DNA of 41,525 nucleotides. Origin: Thiotrichaceae bacterium (GTDB lineage: Bacteria > Pseudomonadota > Gammaproteobacteria > Beggiatoales > Beggiatoaceae). Numbering within the stretch: position 1 is the first letter of the stretch; every line of letters starts with the position of its first letter. Under the pieces are notes generated by a model, which had not been told where the DNA came from, made no database searches, and worked only from the letters and a program-made list of their open reading frames with translations. The stretch is from NCBI GenBank assembly GCA_029939505.1, contig JAOZSV010000008.1:1-41525 (forward strand), written 5' to 3'. Positions 17,470 to 25,835 of the stretch are shown one piece after another. The position numbers were made by a program, and so were the translations under genes.

Positions 17470-18981
17470 TTATTGGGGTACGACCAAATTTTTTAATCCT
17501 TTTAGATTGTTTAAGGTTTCTTGATGGTTAGGCTCATATTTTAATGCCTCCAAATAACTTGCTTTTGCCAACAGTAGGCGTTTAACATCCCGCTTTTCAT
17601 AGCCCTCTTTGTGGTAAGTCAGTCCGATGCGGAAGAAAATATCGGCATTTTCACGGTTGTACAATAACGCTTTGCGATAATAGTACCTTGCTTCTTCGTA
17701 TTGACCCTTATTTTGAGAATGATAAGCGTGTTTAGAATAGGCCAAGACAATATAATCTCTGAGTTTGTGGATAAATTTTTCTGGTGTCCAGTCTTCTCCT
17801 TTTCTAAAAGGGTACATTTTCGTATGGCGACTTCCGAAAGCGGGGATATATATGAATATTGATGGATAACCAGTCCCCTTGTATTGCTTAAATAATTGCT
17901 TTTCCTCTGCGCTGTTATCTGGAATCATTTTTACTCTGAGTATATTATTCAGAAACTCTTTGAATTGGTCATGACTAAAGTAATTACGTTCCAATTTTTT
18001 ACACCACGGACACCAATCGGCATGAAAGTACAATATAACTGGCTCTTCTAAGGAATGGGCAGTCGTCATTATTGTCTCGTATCCATCAGCACCTTCTTCC
18101 CAAGATGAGAAACTTAAAGAATCAGGTTGTTTTTCCTCTGCCTGAAGTTTTTTTGCTTCTTCCCAAACATTAGGATTGGATACCGGTTGCTTTGTTTCTG
18201 TTTGAAGAACTTCTGGTTCTTCCCGATAGTTGGGGTTAATCGTCGGTTGCACTTCTTCCCGATAGCTGGGGTTAACCGTTGGTTGAACTTCCCGATAGTT
18301 GGGGTTAATCGTCGGTTGAACTTGATAGCTGGGGTTAATCGTCGGTTGAACTTCCCGATAGTTGGGGTTAATCGTCGGTTGAACTCCCCGATAGTTGGAG
18401 TGAATAGTCGGTTGCTCTGTTTGAAATTCTTCCTCAGCAGAGTACGGAACAGATTGATATTGAGTATAGCCAAAATACATTAAGCCGATGACCAACACCG
18501 GCAAAATGAGTTTTATTAGCGAAAAACGACGTGGTGTCTTTTTCATTGCTTGTCGCTGCCGTCTCCTTGTTTCTCGCTGATCTTCTTCCTGAAGTCGGGT
18601 ATTGTCGTAGGCGGCTCTTTTTTGGGTATCGCCAAGAACAGAATACGCTTCTCTTATTTCTGCTATCTTGCTTTTGTATTCCTGCTTGACCGTATTAACC
18701 GTATTTTGAGTCAGTTCCTTGACTAAAGGTTGATTGGTATAGGGAGCAATTCTTAATATTTGGTAAAAATTGGTCTGTGTACTCGACTCCGCTTTCAGTT
18801 TGCGATCATAATCTTGGCGACGTACTGAATTGGCAATGATGGAATAGGCTTTTTTCATTTCCATCAAATGGGTTTCGTACTCTTTTGTTGCTTTATCAAG
18901 AACGTTTTGAGCCTTTTGTTTCATTTGCACCGATTCCGTGTTTTTAGGAATGGCTAATATTTTATAGTAATCTTTTTGCAT
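17470..18981 (-). CDS. Double J-like / thioredoxin / TPR membrane protein
   Basis: 503 aa with an unusual order of parts. Two J-domain-like segments (about 1-65 and 70-130; DYYKILAI, NFYQILRI, each ending in AYSxx...YDxx) both lack the HPD motif that activates DnaK. A basic stretch and one membrane helix (156-171) follow. A low-complexity linker of six VQPTINPNYRE-type repeats (about 198-255) leads to a thioredoxin-like domain with C324-P-W-C327 (ADWCPWCKKLE) and C-terminal TPR-like helices (about 405-500). Predicted topology: J parts in the cytoplasm, thioredoxin and TPR in the periplasm. GGGAGAAA precedes the ATG. Function unknown. Confidence 0.75.
   Translation of the reverse strand: MQKDYYKILAIPKNTESVQMKQKAQNVLDKATKEYETHLMEMKKAYSIIANSVRRQDYDRKLKAESSTQTNFYQILRIAPYTNQPLVKELTQNTVNTVKQEYKSKIAEIREAYSVLGDTQKRAAYDNTRLQEEDQRETRRRQRQAMKKTPRRFSLIKLILPVLVIGLMYFGYTQYQSVPYSAEEEFQTEQPTIHSNYRGVQPTINPNYREVQPTINPSYQVQPTINPNYREVQPTVNPSYREEVQPTINPNYREEPEVLQTETKQPVSNPNVWEEAKKLQAEEKQPDSLSFSSWEEGADGYETIMTTAHSLEEPVILYFHADWCPWCKKLERNYFSHDQFKEFLNNILRVKMIPDNSAEEKQLFKQYKGTGYPSIFIYIPAFGSRHTKMYPFRKGEDWTPEKFIHKLRDYIVLAYSKHAYHSQNKGQYEEARYYYRKALLYNRENADIFFRIGLTYHKEGYEKRDVKRLLLAKASYLEALKYEPNHQETLNNLKGLKNLVVPQ
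18226..18405. repeat. Tandem 27-36-bp repeats coding the PTINPNYRE linker
   Basis: Six units (CGATAGTTGGGGTTAATCGT and variants) within the J-like gene. Unit lengths differ by multiples of three, so the frame is kept. Confidence 0.8.
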
Positions 18982-19009
18982 TGATCATTTCTCCCGTGAT
19001 TGCTCCAAA

Positions 19010-19120
19010 GGCTTCTCTCAACATGGCACAGCATTCTTCAATATCCTTACCTTCTGTGACCACTTCGGGCCATTCAATGAGTTGCCCCATATAGCCTGAG
19101 TCAATTTTGAGATATTTAGC
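19010..19120 (-). pseudogene. hicB fragment, near-copy of 20832-20942
   Basis: Over about 111 bp this differs from the hicB at 20721-20960 at only a few positions. It reads AKYLKIDSGYMGQLIEWPEV... in frame, then loses similarity and runs into the start of the J-like gene in another frame. Confidence 0.75.
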
Positions 19121-19438
19121 GAGGAGTTTTAATTCGTTTATTTCGTCAATTCGTTGTACTCTGCTTAAAAAAGTCAGGTGTGCAACGTGTTTTGGTTGCC
19201 CACCATTTCGTTAAAACCGGAGATTATCCACATATATGAGACGATATGAATGCCGTTGCCCACCACGTTTGCCCACCCCGGCTTGTTAGCACTCATTCAA
19301 GCCGCTATTTTGGTGTTTATAATGCACATTGTTCAAGGGCATGAAGAGCATTCTTTGAATCGTGCTGGACAATATTGTTTAGATAATTTGTAACTACTCA
19401 GCCCTTAATATTTAGTACAACGGATAAGGGGAATGAAC
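19121..19438. other. Repeat I and unexplained sequence
   Basis: 19137-19277 is repeated at about 21775-21925 (TTGCCCACCATTTCGTTAAA within). 19290-19392 is an open stretch that could be a gene remnant, ending at a family A half-element (19390-19402). No gene called. Confidence 0.5.
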
Positions 19439-19481
19439 TTCGAGGCTAAAGTTTTTTCGTTAAAAAAACTTTAGCCTCGAA
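19439..19481. repeat. TTCGAGG hairpin, core CTAAAG, TCGT loop
   Basis: Perfect 43-bp palindrome just upstream of an IR-rich intergenic stretch. Confidence 0.85.
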
Positions 19482-19660
19482 TGGATTGTGAGGCGTTTAC
19501 TCGTTCCCAACGCCTTCGTTGGCATATCGTGACTGCGTCACCATTAAAATTTTTATTTTCCACTAGACGCTGGAGCGTCGTTGTACGCCAGTGTGTCCAT
19601 GAGAAATCCCCCGCACTTTTAATCACCTTAAAAGGGGGAATTTCCATGAGGTTCATCTAT

Positions 19661-20286
19661 TTAAGCCCTTTTCCCACTTTCTCCCGTCATCACCGCTTTC
19701 CCGATTAAATGCGCTAAACGCAACGCTTCTGGTACATGTCCAGTGTGTGTCAGTTGGTGAAGAATTTGACCAACGGTTTCGAGGCTAAAGTTTTTCTTTA
19801 AAAAACTTTAGCCTCGAAAGGATTTTCGCCTGGTGCTTGAAAATAAAAAGGTTCTTGTACCTGAATTGGCCCCGCTTTTTGAATCAAGGAAAGGCGTTTA
19901 GCCGTATTCGGCAAATTTTTAAGGGCCTTTTCAATCGCTATCATATTGGGCAATTTACGCATGACAGAAACACAGGGACGTTTCAAACGGCGAGCTAAAA
20001 AAGGTAAATCAATTAAATTAAAACCGCCGACGGCTAAACCATCAATCAAGATCAAATGGACTTGATCATAAAATTTGCTATTCAATAGCAATTCGCTCAA
20101 TACGGCTGTCGCATCATCACCATCTTTTTGTACCGTTCCCCATAGCATCCCTTCAAAGCGTGTTCCAGCGCAAACCACACCAGCGACATTAACACTCGCC
20201 CCTTGTTGATTTTCAAATGGCGCGTCATCAAAGCCAATAACACGAATAACCCGTTTTTTTTGAAGCAATTGTTCGAGGTTTTTCAT
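19661..20286 (-). pseudogene. DUF99 family protein, split by a hairpin
   Basis: DUF99 (UPF0215) protein. Start ATG at 20286 with AGGAT nearby. The body reads RVIGFDDAPF..., CAGTRFEGMLWG..., LILIDGLAVGGFNLIDL, RPCVSVMRKLP. A 41-bp hairpin at 19778-19818 follows ...FQAPGENP and gives FEAKVF and a stop. Beyond it the true C-terminus resumes in another frame: TVGQILHQLTHTGHVPEALR, then LAHLIGKAVMTGESGKRA, stop at 19661. The separated pieces are well conserved, so the insertion looks recent. The DUF99 function is not firmly known. Confidence 0.85.
19778..19818. repeat. TTCGAGG hairpin inside DUF99 gene, core CTAAAG
   Basis: Perfect 41-bp palindrome; the flanking T and A extend pairing by one. 41 is not a multiple of three, and a stop codon is introduced. 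Confidence 0.9.
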
Positions 20287-20431
20287 TTGATAGTATCCTA
20301 CTGCTGTACTCAATTATTTAAAAACCGCCAAATATTAGAATCAGCCAGGTAGCAACGGCACTTTTTTAATGAGGAAGCCGTTGCACGAAAAGGACTGTGC
20401 AACGGCCTACCTGGCTTCCAAATCTAAAGGA

Positions 20432-20474
20432 TTCGAGGTTTGAGTTTTTTTTTCAAAAAAACTCAAACCTCGAA
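20432..20474. repeat. TTCGAGG hairpin, core TTTGAG
   Basis: Perfect 43-bp palindrome in the family E context AAATCTAAAGGA...TGGACTCC. Upstream, 20340-20420 is another inverted repeat around GCCAGGTAG and AACGGC. Confidence 0.85.
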
Positions 20475-20551
20475 TGGACTCCAAGGCTTAATTTAATGAC
20501 ATTGCGCTGGCGCGTGGGAACCATAAACCAGAAAATTCCGTGTCCAACCTC

Positions 20552-20740
20552 TTAAAATTTCGGTGGTAGCCCGGCTTGTTTACACAATTGGTTAGCGGTG
20601 ATTCTATCAAAAATTCGATGCCTTTTCACCGGAATCGTCTTAATATTGTTGGTATAGATAGAATGGTTCCCACCTTCACGTAACAAATAAAATCCATTGA
20701 CTTCAAAGTACTTAATTAAATTACGCCGCTTGACAGACAT
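20552..20740 (-). CDS. hicA: HicA toxin (mRNA interferase)
   Basis: 62-aa HicA with the RNA-cleaving histidine in REGGNHSIY (H26) and the conserved VKRHRIFDRITANQLCKQAG tail. Overlaps the upstream hicB by 20 bp, as is common for this toxin-antitoxin type. Predicted cytoplasmic ribonuclease held inactive by HicB. Confidence 0.88.
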   Translation of the reverse strand: MSVKRRNLIKYFEVNGFYLLREGGNHSIYTNNIKTIPVKRHRIFDRITANQLCKQAGLPPKF

Positions 20741-20960
20741 TTTGAATCTCCACGGGTAGTTGTTCTATCAAACTATTTCCTAACGGAATTTCCTGATTTT
20801 GCTGATGATAGGCTAAAACCATTTCCTGGAGGGCATCTCTCAACATGGCACGGCATTCTTCAATATCTTTACCTTCTGTGATCACTTCGGGCCATTCAAT
20901 GAGTTGCCCCATATAGCCTGAGTCAATTTTGAGATATTTAGCAGTGTAACTTTGTAACAT
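20721..20960 (-). CDS. hicB: HicB antitoxin
   Basis: 79-aa HicB of the short kind: partial RNase H-like fold (YLKIDSGYMGQLIEWPEVI, then EGKDIEECRAMLRDALQEMV) without an added DNA-binding domain. AAGGTA precedes the ATG. A near-identical 111-bp fragment lies at 19010-19120. Confidence 0.88.
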   Translation of the reverse strand: MLQSYTAKYLKIDSGYMGQLIEWPEVITEGKDIEECRAMLRDALQEMVLAYHQQNQEIPLGNSLIEQLPVEIQNVCQAA

Positions 20961-21114
20961 TGTTTTTACCTTGTGAGACGTATTTAAAAGAGATGTTAAT
21001 AGTAAATAATTGATTTTGCTCGTTTTTTATTGAACAGGTACGAATGAAGAAAAAATCAATTAACCCCATCTTTGGCTCAATCCGTTTATTTCCTCAATCC
21101 GTTGTACTAAACTA

Positions 21115-21384
21115 TTATTCACTCATTGCTGCTTTAAGGGAATCATTGGGTTCATCAGAGGTTTCCAATAAAGCAAAAAAACGATCACGTTCCACATTGG
21201 ATAAAGTTATCGTTTCATGTTCTTGCAGTACACGTTTAGCTTGTTCAAAAGCGGTTTCAAGCAAAAAAGTCGTGATGGATTGGTGATATAATGCTGCCGC
21301 ATGAGCCAATGTATTTTTTATCTCGTATGTTGTTCTTATATTAATAGTTGCTTCTGCAACACTGCTTTGGCTATTGACATTCAT
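21115..21384 (-). CDS. DUF1778 (TacA-like) antitoxin, orphan
   Basis: 89 aa with an N-terminal ribbon-helix-helix part (EATINIRTTYEIKNTLAHAA) and the DUF1778 helix (SITTFLLETAFEQAKRVLQE). Antitoxins of this kind are normally followed by a GNAT toxin (TacT). Here repeat DNA follows, so the toxin is missing. AAGGA precedes the ATG. Repeat copies at about 21043-21112 and 21735-21802 flank it directly. Confidence 0.8.
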   Translation of the reverse strand: MNVNSQSSVAEATINIRTTYEIKNTLAHAAALYHQSITTFLLETAFEQAKRVLQEHETITLSNVERDRFFALLETSDEPNDSLKAAMSE

Positions 21385-21448
21385 AAAATAATATCCTTTT
21401 CAGATATGCTTACTCGTTCCCACGCGCTGGCTTCACTGCCATTAAGTT

Positions 21449-21489
21449 TTCGAGGTTTGAGTTTTTCTTCAAAAAACTCAAACCTCGAA
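21449..21489. repeat. TTCGAGG hairpin, core TTTGAG
   Basis: Perfect 41-bp palindrome near the left end of a family E element. Confidence 0.85.
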
Positions 21490-21566
21490 AGGAATATTTA
21501 TTGGAATCCAAACCTTCAGATTTGGATTATTTCGCTTAAATCTCAAACACTTCCAAATCTAAAGGA

Positions 21567-21608
21567 TTCGAGGTTTGAGTTTTTTTTCAAAAAAACTCAA
21601 ACCTCGAA
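21567..21608. repeat. TTCGAGG hairpin, core TTTGAG
   Basis: 42-bp palindrome in the occupied target AAATCTAAAGGA...TGGACTCC. Confidence 0.85.
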
Positions 21609-21638
21609 TGGACTCCAAGGCTTAACTTAATGGCATTG

Positions 21639-22678
21639 AGGAGGTAGGGTGGGCAAACGTCTTTTTGTTTGCCCACCACTTTTTTAATGAGGAAGGTGGG
21701 CAAGAAAAGGACTTTGCCCACCCTACCTGGCTGGTACGAATTAAGAAAAAATCAATTCACCCCATCTTTGGCTCAATCCGTTTATTTCCTCAATCTGTTG
21801 TACTCAGCCTAAAAAAGTCAGGTAGTCAGGGCAACGTGTTTTGGTTGCCCACCATTTCGTTAAAACCGGAGATTATCCACACATCTGATACGATATGAAT
21901 GCCGTTGCACACCACGTTTGCCCACGGGCGCATTCCCATTTTCACGGTTAAGTACAGCGAATTGACGAAATAAACGAATCGGGCGGAAGATTCTACCCGA
22001 AATGGTTTCGAGGTTTGAGTTTTTTGAAGCGCGGCGAGTACCCGTTGCATGGAATCAACCAGTTTAAGTTGCCCAAGTTGCCCTGCTCATGACGTTTTTC
22101 CACCACCTCCAAAAGACACTTTACATCAATCTGTTCTTGAAGTTCATGAAATTCTCTTTTTCCTCACCGAAAATCCTCTTCAAATTATTGTTTAAACTGA
22201 TATTTTTTTATTCATCACCGACAATATCAACAGGATAGCCACACTAAAAAACTGTCTATTAAGACATCTACTATTCATGCGAGTTTTAGTTTTTACTGAT
22301 GATAAAAACTCAAACCTCGAAATGAATTGGCTTGAAATTCGTTTGGCCATTCATAAGAAATGCGTACTCTTAGAGGAGTTTTAATTCGTTTATTTCGTCA
22401 ATTCGTTGTACTCAATTAACCCTCAAATCGTGAAAATGGGAATGCGCCCTTTGCCCACCTGACCTGGTTTTTCTCCTCTTTTTTAATTACTTATAATCTG
22501 GCGATTCACCCCAATTTCTTCAGCGACAGCATTATCACTTGCTCTGATACGACGCATATATTTAAATAGTAATGTTCCAAATTTATTTTCTTTAGGAATG
22601 AGACTTTAATAACTTCCAAAGCCTTTAAGCCAAACCTGACAGGTTTAGTTTTGTGTTTTATTAAATTTTCATTCCTTA
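21639..22678. other. Gene-free repeat region
   Basis: No gene supported. Repeat I (about 21735-21925) is followed by half a TTCGAGG hairpin (22007-22028), about 280 bp of mixed sequence with short gene-like scraps, and the other hairpin half ending at 22321. CCCATTTTCACG near 21934 pairs with CGTGAAAATGGG near 22430. Confidence 0.55.
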
Positions 22679-22857
22679 TAGGACTTACGCATTGACAAGA
22701 AAGGTATTTTATGAAACTATTTAAATTCAATGTGTTACAAAATTGAGAGGGAGTCATTTTTGACCTTTTCACCAATTTCATTCCGTCATCAATTTTTATA
22801 AGTCCCTGATTTTTATAGAGAACATATTTTATTGTGTTTATCAATGCGTCAGTCCTA
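22679..22857. mobile_element. Family D inverted-repeat element with 5-bp target duplication
   Basis: Ends TAGGACTTACGCATTGA and TCAATGCGTCAGTCCTA, flanked on both sides by CCTTA (22674-22678 and 22858-22862). 179 bp without a transposase frame, hence MITE-like. Confidence 0.8.
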
Positions 22858-23334
22858 CCTTAGAGTTAATCTAAGTGAAAAATTAGCTTTAATAGTCAAT
22901 AGACAAAAATGTTGAGTGATTGATGACAATAATTTACAACACTTAACAAAATTGTCAATTGATGATAATCAATTTTGTTTATCTTGATGAAATAAGATCA
23001 TTTTTTTCAAAAAAAAACGTTATTTTTCAATCACTAACAAGGAAGTAAACATTTTGGATAATTGTCATCTTAATTTTTTCAGGTAGAATGGCGTTAAATT
23101 TCTTTTCAGGTTAAGTTCCTCACTAACGGGATAGTCGAGTATAGAAAATTGTCCTGTAAGAGGGGTTGAAATAAAATAATTGGCCCTCATATAAAGTACA
23201 TCCCCTATTTACTTAAATGATGAGGGGCAGGCGTATAGTTTAGATCGTTGACGCTGTCATGCGACCCAACTATATAAAATACACACATAACTGTTAGAAG
23301 ATATAGTAGGTGGGCAAGGTTTTTTACTCTATCC
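22858..23334. other. AT-rich structured stretch, possible ncRNA region
   Basis: TGAGTGATTGA (near 22914) pairs with TCAATCACTAA (near 23026) and encloses AAAATTG...CAATTTT. A promoter-like pair follows, TTGTCA (23062-23067) and TAGAAT (23084-23089), spacer 16. Downstream stems include TGGCCCTCAT/ATGAGGGGCA (about 23180-23230) and TATAGTT/AACTATA. No terminator and no gene seen. Confidence 0.35.
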
Positions 23335-23375
23335 ACCCTACGCTCCAATGTCATTAAGTTAAGCCTTGGAGTCCA

Positions 23376-23418
23376 TTCGAGGTTTGAGTTTTTTTTTCAA
23401 AAAAACTCAAACCTCGAA
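23376..23418. repeat. TTCGAGG hairpin, core TTTGAG
   Basis: Perfect 43-bp palindrome within the family E element. Confidence 0.85.
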
Positions 23419-23495
23419 TCCTTTAGATTTGGAAGTGTTTGATATTTAAGCGAAATCATCCAAATCTGACGGTTTGGATTCCAATAAATATTCCT

Positions 23496-23579
23496 TTCGA
23501 GGTTTGAGTTTTTTTTTCAAAAAAACTCAAGTCGAGGCTAACGTTTTTTTTAAAGAAAAAACGTTAGCCTCGACTCGAA
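23496..23579. repeat. Hairpin inside hairpin (core TTTGAG outer, CTAACG inner)
   Basis: The outer right arm CTCAA is followed by an inner 44-bp hairpin (23531-23574) and then TCGAA, with ACC missing. The inner copy has changed ends, GTCGAGG and CCTCGAC, both arms together. Confidence 0.85.
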
Positions 23580-23700
23580 AACTTAATGGCATTGACCCTA
23601 CGCTCGTTAGAGTCTAAATGAAAAGGCGTGAATTGCAATGCAAGGGCAAGTTTTGCTGCACTCACCCTACTTCGTATACCAATAATTAAGGAGTCACACA

Positions 23701-24240
23701 ATGAATGATATAATAAAGGGGCTGATTATTACTGTTTTTGGCGGGATTATTGTAGTTGGTTTTGAATACGGCTATATACCTTTACCATTTAAAGTTAGCC
23801 AACCTAACCCACCTATTTATCAGCCCACTGATACAACACAACCTCCCATAGGGACTGGTACTAATATTTCTACTCCTCAACCACCACTTCCTAAAGGCAA
23901 TGCAGTACAAACTGCTGATGAGAAACGTCTTCGACAAGCAGCAGTTAATGTAGTTCATAGTTATTATGAAGCTCTGAACCGTAACGATGCTGACTCAGCC
24001 CTTAGTAAAAGGATTGGCGTAAAAAAACCGCAAAAAGTACGTAATTTGATTAGATATATTGATTGGTTTAGAATTAATAAAGTCAGTCTTAACTCTTTTT
24101 CTTCAAATTATGCCACAGTATCGATAGATGTTACAGGCAAGCAGAAAACTCGCCGCCCGGAAAGGTGGGTAGGTACGATTGACTTGGAAAAGGTAGGAGG
24201 TGAATGGAAAATCACTAAGTTAAAGTTAAGCAGGTATTAA
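23701..24240 (+). CDS. Membrane-anchored NTF2-like protein
   Basis: 179 aa. An N-terminal membrane helix (about 5-22) is followed by a proline-rich linker (30-65) and a domain of about 105 residues resembling NTF2/SnoaL-like folds (AAVNVVHSYYEALNRNDADS... WVGTIDLEKVGGEWKITKLK). The fold is inferred. Strong AAGGAG 8 nt before the ATG. The next gene starts 4 bp after its stop and carries a similar domain, so the two form an operon and probably arose by duplication. Confidence 0.65.
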   Translation: MNDIIKGLIITVFGGIIVVGFEYGYIPLPFKVSQPNPPIYQPTDTTQPPIGTGTNISTPQPPLPKGNAVQTADEKRLRQAAVNVVHSYYEALNRNDADSALSKRIGVKKPQKVRNLIRYIDWFRINKVSLNSFSSNYATVSIDVTGKQKTRRPERWVGTIDLEKVGGEWKITKLKLSRY

Positions 24241-24244
24241 GACA

Positions 24245-25804
24245 ATGAGGAGAAAAATTCTTTTCTTGTTAGTGGTTATTATAGTGATTTCAACACTGAG
24301 TTGTTCACAAGAGGCCACTGACAGCGACAATTCTTCCGTTGACACCACGGAAGAGTCTTCTATACCATCGCAACCGAAACCAACATCAAAACGGTTCACG
24401 TATGAGAGAGTAATCAAAGGGCCTATTGAGCAAGTTATCCTATATTTCTATCAGGCTCTTGCTGAAAAAAATTGTGCGAAAGCTATCCAACTGAGACCAG
24501 GATATACTGAAAAACGTTGTCTTAAATTACAAAATGTGGATGTTAAAAACATTATCAAGCTTAGGGAAACAACTCATATATCGGTGGTTTACTTAGATAT
24601 AAGTTATCAACAAGATGGAAAGGAAAAATCCTTCTTTGGGTATGTTAAGCTCGAAAAGATAAATGAACAGTGGTTGATCGTCAACGATTCTTATGCACAA
24701 AAATTAGATTTAAAACAATATTTAAAAAAGCATAAGATACCAGCGGCTGTCATACCCACTGTTCAACCTGACACGTCTCCCCAAAAGGTGAAAAAAACTG
24801 ACTTAGAAAAACCTATTATCCCTATAGAGAAAGGAAGTAGTCCTATACAAATGTCATGTGATTTTTCTTTTGGTTCAGAAGCTATCCTAGAGAGTTGTTG
24901 GACAGAGGCAGAACTTGCTGGCAGCCCGCGAGATAAAAAGGTACGCCGTCCCATAAAAAATCCATACCGTCAACCACCCCGGATAACAACGCCTTATGAT
25001 TTCAAACCACAGGTTGAGTCAAGATTACGCAATTCAATTCGCCGTGTTAAGCCTGATCAGAACAAAAAAATCGTTGCACTCACATTTGACTTGTGCGAAC
25101 GCACTAAAGAAAAGACGGGATATGACGCGGCCATTGTGAATTATTTAAGAAAGCATCGCGTTAAAGCCACTTTTTATGCAGGCGGTAAATGGATGCACTC
25201 CCATCCAGAAAAAGCGATGCAATTGATGGCTGATCCACAGTTTGAAATTGGCAACCATGCTTGGACACATGGCAACATGCGTGTGCTTAAAGGCGAAGAA
25301 ATGGAAAATCAAATTTTATGGACACAGGGACAATATCAAGTTTTACGGAATCAATTGCTATTAAAGTTAGAAAACGGGCAATGTCCAGTGCCGAACACAG
25401 AAATGAATAAGATTCCTCTTATTCCCTTAACTTTTCGGTTTCCTTATGGAACGTGCAATGCGAAATCCTTACAAGCCCTTGCCAACTACGGCTTACTGGC
25501 GGTGCAATGGGATGTAGTCACAGCCGATCCGTCACGTAAACAAAGCGCAAAGGCTATCGCCAGAACGGTTTTACGCAACGTAAAACCCGGCTCAATTGTT
25601 ATTGCCCATGCTAACGGGCGTGGTTACAACACCGCTAAAGCACTACCTCTATTCATTCCTGAATTGAGAAAGCGCGGTTATCAATTTGTGACTGTATCGG
25701 AGTTATTAAATTCAGGAAAAGTCGTCACCACTGAAACCTGCTATGAATTGAAACCGGGTGACAATAAAAGATATGATCGGCTATTTGGCAAAGGCACAGA
25801 GTGA
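24245..25804 (+). CDS. Secreted polysaccharide deacetylase with NTF2-like domain
   Basis: 519 aa. Hydrophobic N-terminus ending LSCSQ at Cys20: a possible lipoprotein signal, though the lipobox is imperfect. An NTF2-like region (about 55-160) resembles the product of the gene upstream. The C-terminal NodB-homology domain (about 275-490) has TFDLCER (motif 1, with LC in place of the common DG), GNHAWTHGN, FRFPYGTCN, VQWDVVTADPS and IVIAHANGRG. Likely removes acetyl groups from an envelope or extracellular polysaccharide; substrate not known. Confidence 0.82.
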   Translation: MRRKILFLLVVIIVISTLSCSQEATDSDNSSVDTTEESSIPSQPKPTSKRFTYERVIKGPIEQVILYFYQALAEKNCAKAIQLRPGYTEKRCLKLQNVDVKNIIKLRETTHISVVYLDISYQQDGKEKSFFGYVKLEKINEQWLIVNDSYAQKLDLKQYLKKHKIPAAVIPTVQPDTSPQKVKKTDLEKPIIPIEKGSSPIQMSCDFSFGSEAILESCWTEAELAGSPRDKKVRRPIKNPYRQPPRITTPYDFKPQVESRLRNSIRRVKPDQNKKIVALTFDLCERTKEKTGYDAAIVNYLRKHRVKATFYAGGKWMHSHPEKAMQLMADPQFEIGNHAWTHGNMRVLKGEEMENQILWTQGQYQVLRNQLLLKLENGQCPVPNTEMNKIPLIPLTFRFPYGTCNAKSLQALANYGLLAVQWDVVTADPSRKQSAKAIARTVLRNVKPGSIVIAHANGRGYNTAKALPLFIPELRKRGYQFVTVSELLNSGKVVTTETCYELKPGDNKRYDRLFGKGTE

Positions 25805-25835
25805 ATGAAGTTAATGTTTTAGCAAGAGGTTTTTT

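Larger units (their letters stand above)
21434..21638. mobile_element. Family E element with two hairpins
   Basis: Ends CACTGCCATTAAG and CTTAACTTAATGGCATTG. Contains hairpins 21449-21489 and 21567-21608, with an unoccupied target copy between them (about 21502-21522). Confidence 0.7.
23346..23594. mobile_element. Family E element with 11-bp target duplication
   Basis: Ends CAATGTCATTAAGTTAAG and CTTAATGGCATTG. ACCCTACGCTC lies directly outside both ends (23335-23345 and 23595-23605). Contains a simple and a nested TTCGAGG hairpin and one unoccupied target. Confidence 0.85.

Noticed and set aside
18127-18483. 118-codon frame opposite the PTINPNYRE linker
   Set aside because: Open only because the 33-bp repeat lacks stops on both strands; the minus-strand protein is clearly the real one.
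19290-19392. Possible C-terminal fragment of a gene ending at a family A repeat
   Set aside because: Readable in one frame, but I recognise no family and there is no start or ribosome binding site.
22506-22844. 112-codon open frame on the minus strand
   Set aside because: Most of it is the family D element; no family resemblance and no ribosome binding site.
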